A program made the position numbers and the translations under genes. The notes below the pieces were generated by a model that worked only from the letters and a program-made list of their open reading frames with translations, did no database searches and was not told the DNA's origin. A DNA stretch of 36,680 bases from Desulfovibrio sp. (GTDB lineage: Bacteria; Desulfobacterota; Desulfovibrionia; Desulfovibrionales; Desulfovibrionaceae), in contig NZ_JAAVBE010000017.1 of assembly GCF_014803725.1 (NCBI RefSeq), positions 1 through 36,680 of the forward strand, given 5' to 3'. The first letter of the stretch is position 1, and each line of letters starts with the position of its first letter. Of the stretch, positions 1 through 8,414 are shown piece after piece.

Positions 1-375
1 CCCTGTTGCGACCCGGCGCGCCTGCCCGCAGGCTCTGTGCTCGACTTCGGCGGCACGGCGCGCTTTGTGCCTGAGGCCGCGGCCGCGTTGCTCCCCCCCG
101 GCTTCGGCTGGCAGGCCGCGCCGCTCGGCCGCATGGACGGCGCCGGCGCCTTCGCGCCCGCCCCGCGCCTGCGTTGCCTTGTGCCCGGGGGCGCCGCTGG
201 GGAGCCCGGGCCGCAGTCCCTCGTGCTGGAGGAGGTAACCGAGGTGGAAGCCCTGCTCCAGGGGCGCGCGCTCCAGACCGGCCTCACAGGCCGCGAGGCC
301 GCGCTCTGGTGGCGGGATCTTCCGCTCGGCTGCATCGGCCTGCGCCAGGGCCGGGCGCTCGCCGCCTTCCGCTAG
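1..375 (+). CDS. C-terminal part of a probable RsmB/RsmF-type rRNA cytosine-C5 methyltransferase (5' end outside the window)
   Basis: The reading frame is open from the first base of the window to a TAG at 373-375, so only the last 124 codons are visible. The visible part has none of the catalytic methyltransferase motifs. Its tail (LEEVTEVEALLQGRAL, then WWRDLPLGCIGLRQGR) resembles the PUA-like C-terminal domain of NOL1/NOP2/Sun (RsmF-type) enzymes, which often end with a 'G-LPLG-...-GR' pattern. These enzymes methylate cytosine-5 in 16S rRNA using S-adenosylmethionine. That assignment is inference from a weak motif. The stop lies 69 bases before coaX, with a possible coaX promoter in between, so it may not be co-transcribed with the next genes. 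Confidence 0.4.
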   Translation, partial: PCCDPARLPAGSVLDFGGTARFVPEAAAALLPPGFGWQAAPLGRMDGAGAFAPAPRLRCLVPGGAAGEPGPQSLVLEEVTEVEALLQGRALQTGLTGREAALWWRDLPLGCIGLRQGRALAAFR

Positions 376-385
376 GCGCCCGCGC

Positions 386-414
386 TTGCCTGTACCCGGA
401 GAATCCGGCATACT
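386..414 (+). promoter_or_regulatory. Possible sigma-70 promoter of coaX-eno
   Basis: TTGCCT (386-391), a 17-base spacer and CATACT (409-414) lie about 30 bases before the coaX ATG. Each hexamer matches the consensus at four of six positions. It is the only reasonable candidate between the upstream stop and coaX. Confidence 0.35.
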
Positions 415-444
415 GTCTCCGCGCTGAAGGCGGCGGAGGCATCC

Positions 445-2567
<2,123 letters not shown>

Positions 2568-2593
2568 GCGACAGAAACGGGCAACGACAGCGA

Positions 2594-2627
2594 AACGCGG
2601 CGGGGCCCCTGTCCCGCCGCGTTTTTT
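2594..2627 (+). terminator. Intrinsic terminator of coaX-eno
   Basis: A perfect 11-bp stem (AACGCGGCGGG at 2594-2604 with CCCGCCGCGTT at 2613-2623) closes an 8-base loop. It is followed by a run of six T (2622-2627), 27 bases after the eno stop. Confidence 0.9.
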
Positions 2628-2678
2628 GCGCCCGGCGCAGAGGGGGGCGCGGCGGAGCGCGCCTTGACGCGCGGGCGC

Positions 2679-2710
2679 AAAAAAGCCCCGGGGGCGTAGC
2701 CAGCCGGGGC
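2679..2710 (-). terminator. Intrinsic terminator of the RRM-protein gene
   Basis: Read on the minus strand, GCCCCGG (2710-2704) pairs with CCGGGGC (2691-2685) and is followed by six T (A-run at 2679-2684 on the plus strand). It lies about 50 bases after the stop of the minus-strand gene at 2758 and faces the eno terminator. Confidence 0.8.
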
Positions 2711-2757
2711 GGAAAATCATGCGCGGCCCTCAGGGCTCGCGCGGCGCGTGTGCGCTT

Positions 2758-3024
2758 TTAGTAGCGGGGAGGACGCGGGGCCCGGGGTTTGGCTTCGTTG
2801 ACGCGCAGGGTACGGCCCCCGAAGCTGACGTTATCCAGCGCTTCGATGGCGGCATCGGCGTCGCCGTCTTCCATTTCCACAAAGCCGAAGCCGCGGGCGC
2901 GGCCCGTTTCCCTGTCGCTGACGAGCTTGACGCTCAGGACATTGCCGTACTCGGAAAACAGATCCTGCACCTGCTCCTCGGTGGCCGACCAGGGAAGGTT
3001 CCCCACATAGATGGACTTGGACAT
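2758..3024 (-). CDS. RRM-type RNA-binding protein, small single-domain
   Basis: The 88-residue product is one RNA recognition motif with almost nothing else: RNP2 is IYVGNLPW (residues 4-11) and RNP1 is RGFGFVEM (about 42-49), with the aromatic residues that stack on RNA bases in place. It ends in a short basic, proline-rich tail (PRAPRPPRY). Such proteins bind single-stranded RNA; many bacterial relatives are cold- or stress-induced and act as RNA chaperones, but that role is inferred. The frame is open for 30 more codons upstream, but those do not resemble the family and the ATG at 3024 opens the domain exactly, preceded by GCGAGGGTG. It is monocistronic, with its own promoter candidate and terminator and a leader of roughly 70 bases. 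Confidence 0.92.
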   Translation of the reverse strand: MSKSIYVGNLPWSATEEQVQDLFSEYGNVLSVKLVSDRETGRARGFGFVEMEDGDADAAIEALDNVSFGGRTLRVNEAKPRAPRPPRY

Positions 3025-3104
3025 GAAACACCCTCGCAAAAAACCAAAAATTTCCCGCGTTGCCCCCGGCAAAACATTTCGCCGGAACGCGGCCCGTTGC
3101 GAGG

Positions 3105-3133
3105 ACAAGACCACGCTTTGCGGGGATTGTCAA
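3105..3133 (-). promoter_or_regulatory. Probable sigma-70 promoter of the RRM-protein gene
   Basis: On the minus strand a perfect TTGACA (3133-3128) is followed after 17 bases by TCTTGT (3110-3105), which is preceded by TGG as in an extended -10. Transcription would start near 3098, giving a 5' leader of about 74 bases. Confidence 0.55.
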
Positions 3134-3331
3134 CGCTATGGCGCCAACAACTTGATATTTTATACCTTTTTTCGCCGCTTCCCTACAAAAAGAGTCGGAT
3201 TTCAAAATGTGAAAAATCAGGCATTTATCCCGCACAGCGGCACATAAAAGGCCATGGGCCACAAAAAAGCCCGCAAAAGAGGGAACAACGCGGTTTTCTC
3301 CAGTTTATGACACACCAGCGGTTGAGCGCTT
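3134..3331. other. AT-richer intergenic stretch, no gene seen
   Basis: Between the RRM gene's promoter and the repeat at 3332 the DNA is visibly lower in G+C than its surroundings (for example the T-rich run near 3155-3185). No ORF with a ribosome site and no family match were found. It could hold upstream promoter elements for either divergent gene. A short GGCC-rich palindrome near 3252 is too small to interpret. Confidence 0.5.
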
Positions 3332-3370
3332 TTCCTTAAGCCCGTCTGGAGCGTAGCAGAAGGCAGGTGC
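3332..3370 (+). repeat. Degenerate short copy of the interspersed repeat
   Basis: TTCCTTAAGCCCGTCTGG followed by AGCGTAGCAGAAGGCAGGTGC matches the left 40 bases of the full repeats at 6558, 21814 and 26791. The hairpin arm AGACGG has decayed to AGGCAG. The remaining 150 bases of the full element are absent. It sits directly before the membrane-protein gene at 3418. Confidence 0.75.
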
Positions 3371-3417
3371 CGGAGCGCCCCTTGCGCGCGGCGGGCGCCC
3401 GGGCTACAAGGGCCGGC

Positions 3418-4380
3418 ATGACCCCCGACACGGCCCTGATCTTCTGGCACTGGGGCGCCAGCCTGCTCGGCATCGCGGCCAATGCCGCGGCCACGCTGCC
3501 CTTCATGGCGGCGCTCGCCCTCATCCTCGGGCGGCGCGGGCATGCGGCCTTCTGCCTGACGGGCGCCGCGTCCCTCGCCGGCCTCGGCCTCGCGCTTTCG
3601 GCCGCGTGGCCGGCGCTCGTCATCGGGGACGCCCTGGTCCAGCTCTCCCAGGTGGCGGACGCGCCGCTCGCGCGGCGTCTCGGCGCCTTTTTCACGCCGG
3701 CCGGCGCGGGCATCAGCCTGAGCGTGGCCCTGTGGTGCGCGGGCATCCTCTGCGCGTGGAGCGGCCGGCACGCCTGCCTGCGCAAGGCCGCCGGCCTGCC
3801 CCCGGGGACGGACAGCTACAGCGCCCGGGCCATCCGCCTGCCGCTGGTGCTCCTTTTCGGCGCCGCTTGCTGCGCACTGGCGGCATTCGCGCTCCTCAAC
3901 TGGCCTTTCGCGGGTCTCCCCCCCGGCATGGACTTCTCACGCGCGGCCGCAGCCGTGCTCAAGCATGCCTGCCGCGCCTATTTTACGGCCTTCAGCTCCG
4001 GCGGCGCCGTGGGGCTCATCTTGGCAGCCCTTGTGGCGCGCCGGGGCTGGCTCGGCCGCCCGCTCAGCGCCGCAGAGGCCGCGGGCGCCGTGCGCTGGTG
4101 CGCCGTGTGGGCCGTGGCCGGGGCCGTGCCGCAGCTCCTCGAGCGCTGGGGCGTGGCTCTGGGGCTCTTGCTGCGCAAGGGGAGCGCCCTCCCCGGCGAG
4201 GCGCACGCGGCGCTCTTCCAGCTGGTGGCGCTCTGCCTGCTCACACTGGCTGCCGCCGCCTGGGGGGCTTTACTCGCGGCCCGCGTGCCCAAGAGGCGCC
4301 TTGCGCTGGCGGCGGCCGGCCTTGTGCTCCTCATCCTTTCCGCAAGCGCCCCGTGGGCGCTCCGCCTGCTTGTCCCCTGA
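3418..4380 (+). CDS. Polytopic membrane protein of unknown function
   Basis: The 320-residue product is strongly hydrophobic, with about eight predicted membrane-spanning stretches (for example around residues 5-35, 42-65, 98-118, 138-160, 188-210, 225-245, 262-285 and 290-312). No family was recognised. I chose the ATG at 3418 because the frame upstream runs through the repeat fragment at 3332-3370 and encodes nothing membrane-like; no clear ribosome site is seen. The next gene starts 14 bases after its stop, so the two very probably form an operon. Together they could make a membrane protein with a secreted partner, but there is no evidence for a specific activity. Confidence 0.75.
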   Translation: MTPDTALIFWHWGASLLGIAANAAATLPFMAALALILGRRGHAAFCLTGAASLAGLGLALSAAWPALVIGDALVQLSQVADAPLARRLGAFFTPAGAGISLSVALWCAGILCAWSGRHACLRKAAGLPPGTDSYSARAIRLPLVLLFGAACCALAAFALLNWPFAGLPPGMDFSRAAAAVLKHACRAYFTAFSSGGAVGLILAALVARRGWLGRPLSAAEAAGAVRWCAVWAVAGAVPQLLERWGVALGLLLRKGSALPGEAHAALFQLVALCLLTLAAAAWGALLAARVPKRRLALAAAGLVLLILSASAPWALRLLVP

Positions 4381-4394
4381 ACCGTGGAGTGACC

Positions 4395-4946
4395 ATGCCA
4401 AGAATCGCTTTTGCCGCCCTCCTGCTCCTTCTCCTGTTCTGCCTCCCCGGGAGCGCGGCTGCGCAAAACCCGGAAACGGCCGCCACATCCTCCGCAGACA
4501 CGCCGGGCGAGCGCAGCTTCAGCCGCTTCGCCGCGACGCTTCCCCCCGGGTGGGACGGCGAGGAGCGCACGGGCTTCAGCAGCGGCGCGCCCGAGGAGTA
4601 CATGCTCGTGCTCGGCGTGCAGGACGAGGCGGCCGAGCGCTTTCTCGCGCAGGTGAGCGTGTTCGTGCTGCCCAACCGCAAGGGAAGCACGGCCCGCGAC
4701 TTCGCGCGCGGGATGGCCGAACTTCAGGGCGATGCCACGGAGCCGCGCGAGGAGGGCCGCTTCTGGATCTTTGAGGGCGAGCCGCGCACCCAGGCCCTGC
4801 GCGGGCGCGCCACAACGCGGGTGGCCGCCACGCCGGAGCGCCTGCTCATCCTCATCACGCAAGACCCGGAAAATCTCGGCGGCGCGCAGGTAACGGAAAG
4901 CCTGCGCGGCCTTGACAACGAAACGCGCGCCCTGCTCGGCCGCTGA
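4395..4946 (+). CDS. Secreted protein of unknown function
   Basis: The 183-residue product begins with a clear signal peptide: MPR, a leucine-rich core, and a cleavage site after SAAA near residue 23. There is no lipobox before the cysteine at residue 16, so it is probably a soluble periplasmic protein rather than a lipoprotein. The mature part (RFAATLPPGWDGEERTGF, and later LLILITQDPEN) looks like a compact alpha/beta domain, possibly related to small periplasmic proteins that follow membrane components, but no family was recognised. The ATG is preceded by GTGGAG at 4384-4389. It follows the membrane-protein gene by 14 bases and is likely co-transcribed with it. Confidence 0.78.
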   Translation: MPRIAFAALLLLLLFCLPGSAAAQNPETAATSSADTPGERSFSRFAATLPPGWDGEERTGFSSGAPEEYMLVLGVQDEAAERFLAQVSVFVLPNRKGSTARDFARGMAELQGDATEPREEGRFWIFEGEPRTQALRGRATTRVAATPERLLILITQDPENLGGAQVTESLRGLDNETRALLGR

Positions 4947-4997
4947 CAGCTCATACAGCAGCGGCCGCCGCGCCTGTACCGGACGCAACGGCCGCCA

Positions 4998-5030
4998 GCC
5001 TCAGGTTGCTTTCTCCGCTCAGGCTTTTTT
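4998..5030 (+). terminator. Possible terminator after the secreted-protein gene
   Basis: GCCTCAG (4998-5004) can pair with CTCAGGC (5018-5024) with one mismatch, and six T follow (5025-5030). It would end plus-strand transcription while overlapping the last codons of the convergent thiC gene. Confidence 0.42.
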
Positions 5031-6314
5031 CGCCTTGGTCTCCCGCAGCATCTTGACCGCGCAGAACTTGCCGCACATGGCGCAGACCTCCTCGCCCTTG
5101 TGCGGCTCGCGCCGCTTGGCGAGCTGTTCGGGGTCGATGGCGGCTTTCGCCATGCCGTCCCAGTCCAGCGCCTTGCGCGCCGCGTTCATGGCCTTCTCGC
5201 GAGCCACGGCGCCCGGGCGCCCCAGCGCCACCTCGCCCACCTGCGCGGCCACGCGCGAGGCCATCACCCCGGCGGCCACGTCAGCGGCGTCGGGCAGGGT
5301 CAGGTGCTCGGCGGGCGTGAGGTAACAGAGGAAGTCCACCCCGGCCTCCACGCCGAGCGCCCCGCCGATGGCCCCGGCGATGTGGTCGTAGCCGGGCGCG
5401 CTGTCGCAGCAGAGCGGCCCGAGCACATAGAGCGGCGCGCCGTGGGTGAGGCGCTTGATGCCCTGTATCTGCGTGCGCACCTGGTTGAGCGGCACATGGC
5501 CCGGCCCCTCGATCATGCACTGCACGCCGCGCTCGAGCGCGCGCCGGGCGAGGACGCCGAGATTGATGACCTCCTCCCACTGGGCAGCGTCGCCCGCGTC
5601 CGCGCCGGCGCCGGGCCTCAAGCCGTCGCCCAGCGAGAGCACGAGATTGTGCTTAAGGCTGATGTCGACGAGGCGGTCAAATTCCTCCAGCAGCGGATTT
5701 TCCCGGTCATTTTCCAGCATCCAGCGCGCCAGCATGGAGCCGCCGCGCGAGACGATGCCCATCTCGCGGCCGCCATTTACGGCGAGCTCTGCCCCGCGCC
5801 GCGAGAGCCCGCAATGCACGGTGACGAAATCCACGCCCTGCCGGGCCTGTTTCTCGATTTCCGCGAAAAGGTCGTCCGGCTTCATGGAGGCGATGTCGCG
5901 CCCGGCGTCGAGCAGCTGCTGGCCCACGGCGTACATGGGCACCGTACCGAGCGGGAGCTGCCATGCGGCGAGCATTTCCCGCCGGATGGCGTCGAGGTCG
6001 CCCGCGATGGAAAGGTCCATGATGGTGTCGGCGCCGGCCCTGGCAGCGGCGGCGATCTTGGCCCGCTCGGTCTCCATGCAGGAGCTGAGCGGCGAGGTGC
6101 CGAGATTGGCGTTGACCTTCACCCGCGCGGGCTGGCCCACGAGGATGGGCTTGAGGCCCGGGTGGGCGGGATTGCCCAGAAAGGCCATGGTGCCCGCGTC
6201 CAGCGCCTCGAGGATGAGGGCCTCGTCAAGGGCCTCCTCGCGGGCGAGCGTGGCGAGATGCCGCTCGCAAAGCCCGGACAGCGCCGCGTTTTTGGACAAG
6301 AGAGTTGATGCCAT
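5019..6314 (-). CDS. thiC: Phosphomethylpyrimidine synthase
   Basis: A radical S-adenosylmethionine enzyme that rearranges aminoimidazole ribotide to hydroxymethylpyrimidine phosphate for thiamine synthesis. The protein is 431 residues, matching the shorter ThiC form found in many anaerobes; the longer E. coli type has an extra N-terminal domain. Recognisable motifs include VKVNANLGTSPL, DTIMDLSIAGD, GTVPMYAV, VTVHCGLSRRG, MIEGPGHVPLN and YVLGPLCCD. The cluster-binding cysteines are CAMCGKFC near the C-terminus, spaced CX2CX3C rather than the CX2CX4C I know from the long form. The frame is open a further 49 codons upstream through the riboswitch, but the ATG at 6314 has a GGAGG site and starts the family sequence. 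Expression is controlled by a TPP riboswitch and terminator. Confidence 0.97.
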   Translation of the reverse strand: MASTLLSKNAALSGLCERHLATLAREEALDEALILEALDAGTMAFLGNPAHPGLKPILVGQPARVKVNANLGTSPLSSCMETERAKIAAAARAGADTIMDLSIAGDLDAIRREMLAAWQLPLGTVPMYAVGQQLLDAGRDIASMKPDDLFAEIEKQARQGVDFVTVHCGLSRRGAELAVNGGREMGIVSRGGSMLARWMLENDRENPLLEEFDRLVDISLKHNLVLSLGDGLRPGAGADAGDAAQWEEVINLGVLARRALERGVQCMIEGPGHVPLNQVRTQIQGIKRLTHGAPLYVLGPLCCDSAPGYDHIAGAIGGALGVEAGVDFLCYLTPAEHLTLPDAADVAAGVMASRVAAQVGEVALGRPGAVAREKAMNAARKALDWDGMAKAAIDPEQLAKRREPHKGEEVCAMCGKFCAVKMLRETKAKKA

Positions 6315-6344
6315 GATGCCTCCGGCGTTTGCGACGCAGGGCGC

Positions 6345-6377
6345 AAAAAAAGACCGGAACCTGCGGGAATCCGGTCT
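6345..6377 (-). terminator. Riboswitch-controlled intrinsic terminator before thiC
   Basis: On the minus strand AGACCGGA (6377-6370) pairs with TCCGGTCT (6358-6351) and is followed by seven T. It lies between the TPP aptamer and the thiC ATG, so it is the natural expression platform: TPP binding would favour termination. Confidence 0.88.
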
Positions 6378-6492
6378 GCGCTTCCCTCCGGCAGTGCGAA
6401 CTGCGTCAGGTTCACAGGGTCTGGGGCATGTCCCCACTCTCAGCCGCCTTGCCAGCGCCACGCGCGGGCCTGTTCGGCTCCCCTAGCTGGGG
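6378..6492 (-). promoter_or_regulatory. TPP riboswitch (THI element) of thiC
   Basis: The minus strand carries the conserved THI-box pieces in order: AGGGGAGCC, GGCTGAGAGTGGGG, GACCC, GTGAACCTGA, GCAGTTCG and the closing GGAGGGAAGCG. The two conserved cores are CTGAGA, which contacts the pyrimidine, and the helix holding the pyrophosphate sensor. The aptamer begins a few bases after the predicted transcription start and ends directly before the terminator hairpin. Confidence 0.95.
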
Positions 6493-6494
6493 CG

Positions 6495-6523
6495 TTTATA
6501 GCGGTTTGCGTGCGGACTGTAAA
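6495..6523 (-). promoter_or_regulatory. sigma-70 promoter of thiC
   Basis: On the minus strand TTTACA (6523-6518), a 17-base spacer and TATAAA (6500-6495) each match the consensus at five of six positions. The start site would be near 6488, at the edge of the riboswitch. Confidence 0.8.
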
Positions 6524-6530
6524 GAGAAGT

Positions 6531-6551
6531 TCAACTATCCAATGTAGTTGA
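6531..6551. repeat. Short inverted repeat between the thiC promoter and repeat copy A
   Basis: TCAACTA (6531-6537) and TAGTTGA (6545-6551) form a perfect 7-bp inverted repeat with a 7-base centre, immediately upstream of the thiC -35 box. It could be an operator or a remnant of the neighbouring repeat; nothing decides between them. Confidence 0.5.
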
Positions 6552-6557
6552 CAGATA

Positions 6558-6751
6558 TTCCATACCCCGTCTGGAGCGAAGCGGAAGACGGGTGCTGGTG
6601 CCGGAAGAATCCTAAAAAATAAGATTTTTTGCTGCTTGCAAGGAAGATAAAAATTTTCGCAGGGAGTGTACTTAAGTACTCGACCAAGAAAATTTTTCTC
6701 TGACGCAGCAAGCAGCAAAAAGGCTGTTTTTGACGGATAATTTCGGCATTA
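6558..6751 (+). repeat. Interspersed structured repeat, full copy A
   Basis: One of three full copies. In order it holds: a hairpin CCCGTCT/AGACGGG (6566-6592) with GCGAAGC inside; the conserved AAGAATCCTAAAAAATAAG block (6605-6623); and a long imperfect palindrome from 6626 to 6721 centred on GTACTTAAGTAC (6668-6679). The palindrome has outer arms TTTTTGCTGCTTGC / GCAAGCAGCAAAAA (14 of 14 pairs) and inner AAAAATTTTC arms. A conserved tail ends at GGCATTA (6751). It is non-coding: the 60-codon frame kept open on the minus strand differs between copies mostly at amino-acid-changing positions. It lies between the end of the YgjP-like gene and the thiC promoter. Confidence 0.93.
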
Positions 6752-6813
6752 TTGCCACAGCACAAGGACACCGCCACCGCAAAAGTACAGCAAGGTCAAA
6801 GGAAACGTGCGCA

Positions 6814-7701
6814 CTAGGACGCCGCAGGCGCGTCCTGCGGCAGCGCCCAGAAGGGGAGCTCGCGCCAGGCTCGGGAAAGGCCCCGCTCGAGCCGGGCCCA
6901 GTCGGGCGAGACGCGCGCGAGCTCGGCGCGGTAGGCCGGGGAATGATCCATGTGGCGCAAATGGCAGAGCTCATGGAAGCAGAGGTGGTCGAGCAGGGGC
7001 GGCGGGAGGAGGAGTGCCCGCCAGTTGAGCTGGATGTGGGGCTCGGCCGCGCCGGCGCGCCCGCGCGAGCAGCTTCCCCAGCGGGAGCGCTGGTCGCGCA
7101 CGGCCACCCTGGGCGGCGCGAAACCATGCGCCCGGCCGAGCGATTCCAGGTGCGGCGGCAAGAGGCGCGTGGCCATCCCCCGGCACCAGCGTTGAAGGGC
7201 GTGGCCGCAGAGGGCGAGGTCATCCGTGGCGCCGAAAAGCCGCAGATTTTCTCCATGCTCCAGCAGGAGCACGCGGCGGCTGCCCGCGCCCAGGCGCACG
7301 AGGGACGCGGCCCCGGCGCTGGCCGCGCGGCCGGCGGCGAAATCTCCGCCGGCGACCACCGAGAGCTCCCGGCCGGCAAGCGGCAGGGCGATTTTTTCAG
7401 GCAGGGCGGGCTTGGGGCGCGAGGCGGCAAAACGCGGCCAGGCGCGCTCAAGCCAGGGAAGGAAGGCCGGGACGAGCTCGCCCAGGCGGGCGGACGGCCA
7501 CGCGGCCGGGATGACCAGCGCAAGCGCGCCCCGGGGCGACAGGCTGAGCCTGGGGCGCCGGCTTCTGGCCGAGCGGCGCACCGTTGCCGTGAGCACTTCA
7601 CCGCTCGCGAGCACAAAGGGCACGTTTTCTTCCGCTTTCGGGGCTGGCGCTACCATGCCGCCATGCTGCCACAGGCGCGGGTTTCGGTAAAGCGCGGTCA
7701 T
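6814..7701 (-). CDS. YgjP-like (DUF45/WSS-type) zinc metallopeptidase
   Basis: The 295-residue product has the hallmark of the YgjP/DUF45 family: DQRSRWGSCS, then a zinc site HELCH (residues 243-247) with a third histidine in DHSP (253). Family members resemble the SprT/WSS1 fold; a YgjP in E. coli is known to act on UMP, so the substrate here is uncertain. The start is ambiguous. The frame is open to 7794; I chose the ATG at 7701 because AAGGGGAG directly precedes it. An ATG at 7656 (280 residues) is the main alternative and also begins close to where family similarity starts. It is transcribed divergently from the FlxA-like gene, and repeat copy A lies just beyond its stop. Confidence 0.8.
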   Translation of the reverse strand: MTALYRNPRLWQHGGMVAPAPKAEENVPFVLASGEVLTATVRRSARSRRPRLSLSPRGALALVIPAAWPSARLGELVPAFLPWLERAWPRFAASRPKPALPEKIALPLAGRELSVVAGGDFAAGRAASAGAASLVRLGAGSRRVLLLEHGENLRLFGATDDLALCGHALQRWCRGMATRLLPPHLESLGRAHGFAPPRVAVRDQRSRWGSCSRGRAGAAEPHIQLNWRALLLPPPLLDHLCFHELCHLRHMDHSPAYRAELARVSPDWARLERGLSRAWRELPFWALPQDAPAAS

Positions 7702-7715
7702 CTCCCCTTCCGCGC

Positions 7716-7729
7716 GGCACGATTCCTGC
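7716..7729 (+). promoter_or_regulatory. Possible sigma-54 promoter of the FlxA-like gene
   Basis: GGCACG, four bases, then CTGC match the sigma-54 pattern TGGCACG-N4-TTGC, with the invariant GG (7716-7717) and GC (7728-7729) spaced exactly 12 apart. It would start transcription near 7741, about 50 bases before the ATG. A FlxA-like protein under sigma-54 would fit flagellar co-regulation, but the match is short. Confidence 0.38.
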
Positions 7730-7792
7730 TTCTTTCCCGGCACGACACGCCGGGCGGGCAATTCCTGCCGGGCCAGCCATCGGGAGACAAGC

Positions 7793-8272
7793 ATGGAAAT
7801 CAGCGGAGCCTACAGTTCAAACGCCCTCTGGAACCTCGATGCCGTGAGCGCGGTGGACGGGGAAAGAAGTTCCACCAGCCGCAGCCAGCGCTCGGGCTCG
7901 GGCGACACGGCGGAAATTTCCGACGAGGCGAAGCGCCTCTACTCCGAGATGATCCACAAATATGACCAGCCCGCAAGCTCCAGCGCCTCGCAGAACAGCG
8001 GCGGCGATGCCGGCCAGTCCGGCGGCGAGGCCGGCGGTGAGGGCGCGCCCGCCGGAGGCGGGGGCGGCGCCGGGGGAGCTTCCTCCTCGTCCGGCAACGA
8101 TGCCGAGAGCATCCGCAAGCAGATCCAGGCCCTGAAAAGCCAGCTCATGAGCCTGACCTCCAACCTCACGGGCGGCGCGGCGGACGCGGGCGTGACCGGC
8201 AAAATCGACGCCCTCCAGTCGCAGATCGCGGCCCTGGAGGCCCAGCTCAACGAAATGGAGCAGGCCGGCTAG
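7793..8272 (+). CDS. FlxA-like protein
   Basis: A 159-residue cytoplasmic protein in three parts. The N-terminal 65 residues contain DTAEISDEAKRLYSEM, a pattern also seen in flagellar regulators such as FlgM. Residues about 66-102 form a low-complexity linker of Gly, Ser and Ala. The C-terminal 55 residues (SIRKQIQALKSQLMSL and IDALQSQIAALEAQL) are heptad repeats typical of the FlxA-like family, predicted to form a coiled coil. FlxA is a flagellum-regulon protein in E. coli whose molecular job is not known, and no other flagellar gene is present here. The ATG follows GGGAG at 7783-7787. The G-rich linker makes frameshift and assembly errors more likely than elsewhere. Confidence 0.72.
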   Translation: MEISGAYSSNALWNLDAVSAVDGERSSTSRSQRSGSGDTAEISDEAKRLYSEMIHKYDQPASSSASQNSGGDAGQSGGEAGGEGAPAGGGGGAGGASSSSGNDAESIRKQIQALKSQLMSLTSNLTGGAADAGVTGKIDALQSQIAALEAQLNEMEQAG

Positions 8273-8313
8273 GGGCCTTGGGCGTCCATCATCCCCCTCC
8301 TGCGCGAACCTAT

Positions 8314-8341
8314 TTGACAGAAACGGCGCGGCTGGGATAGG
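8314..8341 (+). promoter_or_regulatory. Probable promoter of rubrerythrin
   Basis: A perfect TTGACA (8314-8319) is followed after 16 bases by GATAGG (8336-8341) with an extended TG two bases before it. Spacing to the ATG is about 75 bases. A PerR-type operator was looked for and not seen. Confidence 0.5.
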
Positions 8342-8414
8342 GTAGGCTTCCGGGCGCGGAAAATTCCGCCGCCGAAGCACCCCAACCTGGCCAGCCAGCT
8401 GACCGGAGGTTCGC

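Noticed and set aside
6560..6760. A 60-codon open frame conserved in all three repeat copies (containing SVEYLSTL and SYFLGFFRH)
   Set aside because: Between copies most differences change the amino acid and fall in palindrome arms where they are matched on the other side. There is no ribosome site at a shared start. The frame is open because the element is short and has no indels.
8281..8414. A PerR or Fur box upstream of rubrerythrin
   Set aside because: No AT-rich palindrome of the required type was found; only a sigma-70-like promoter.
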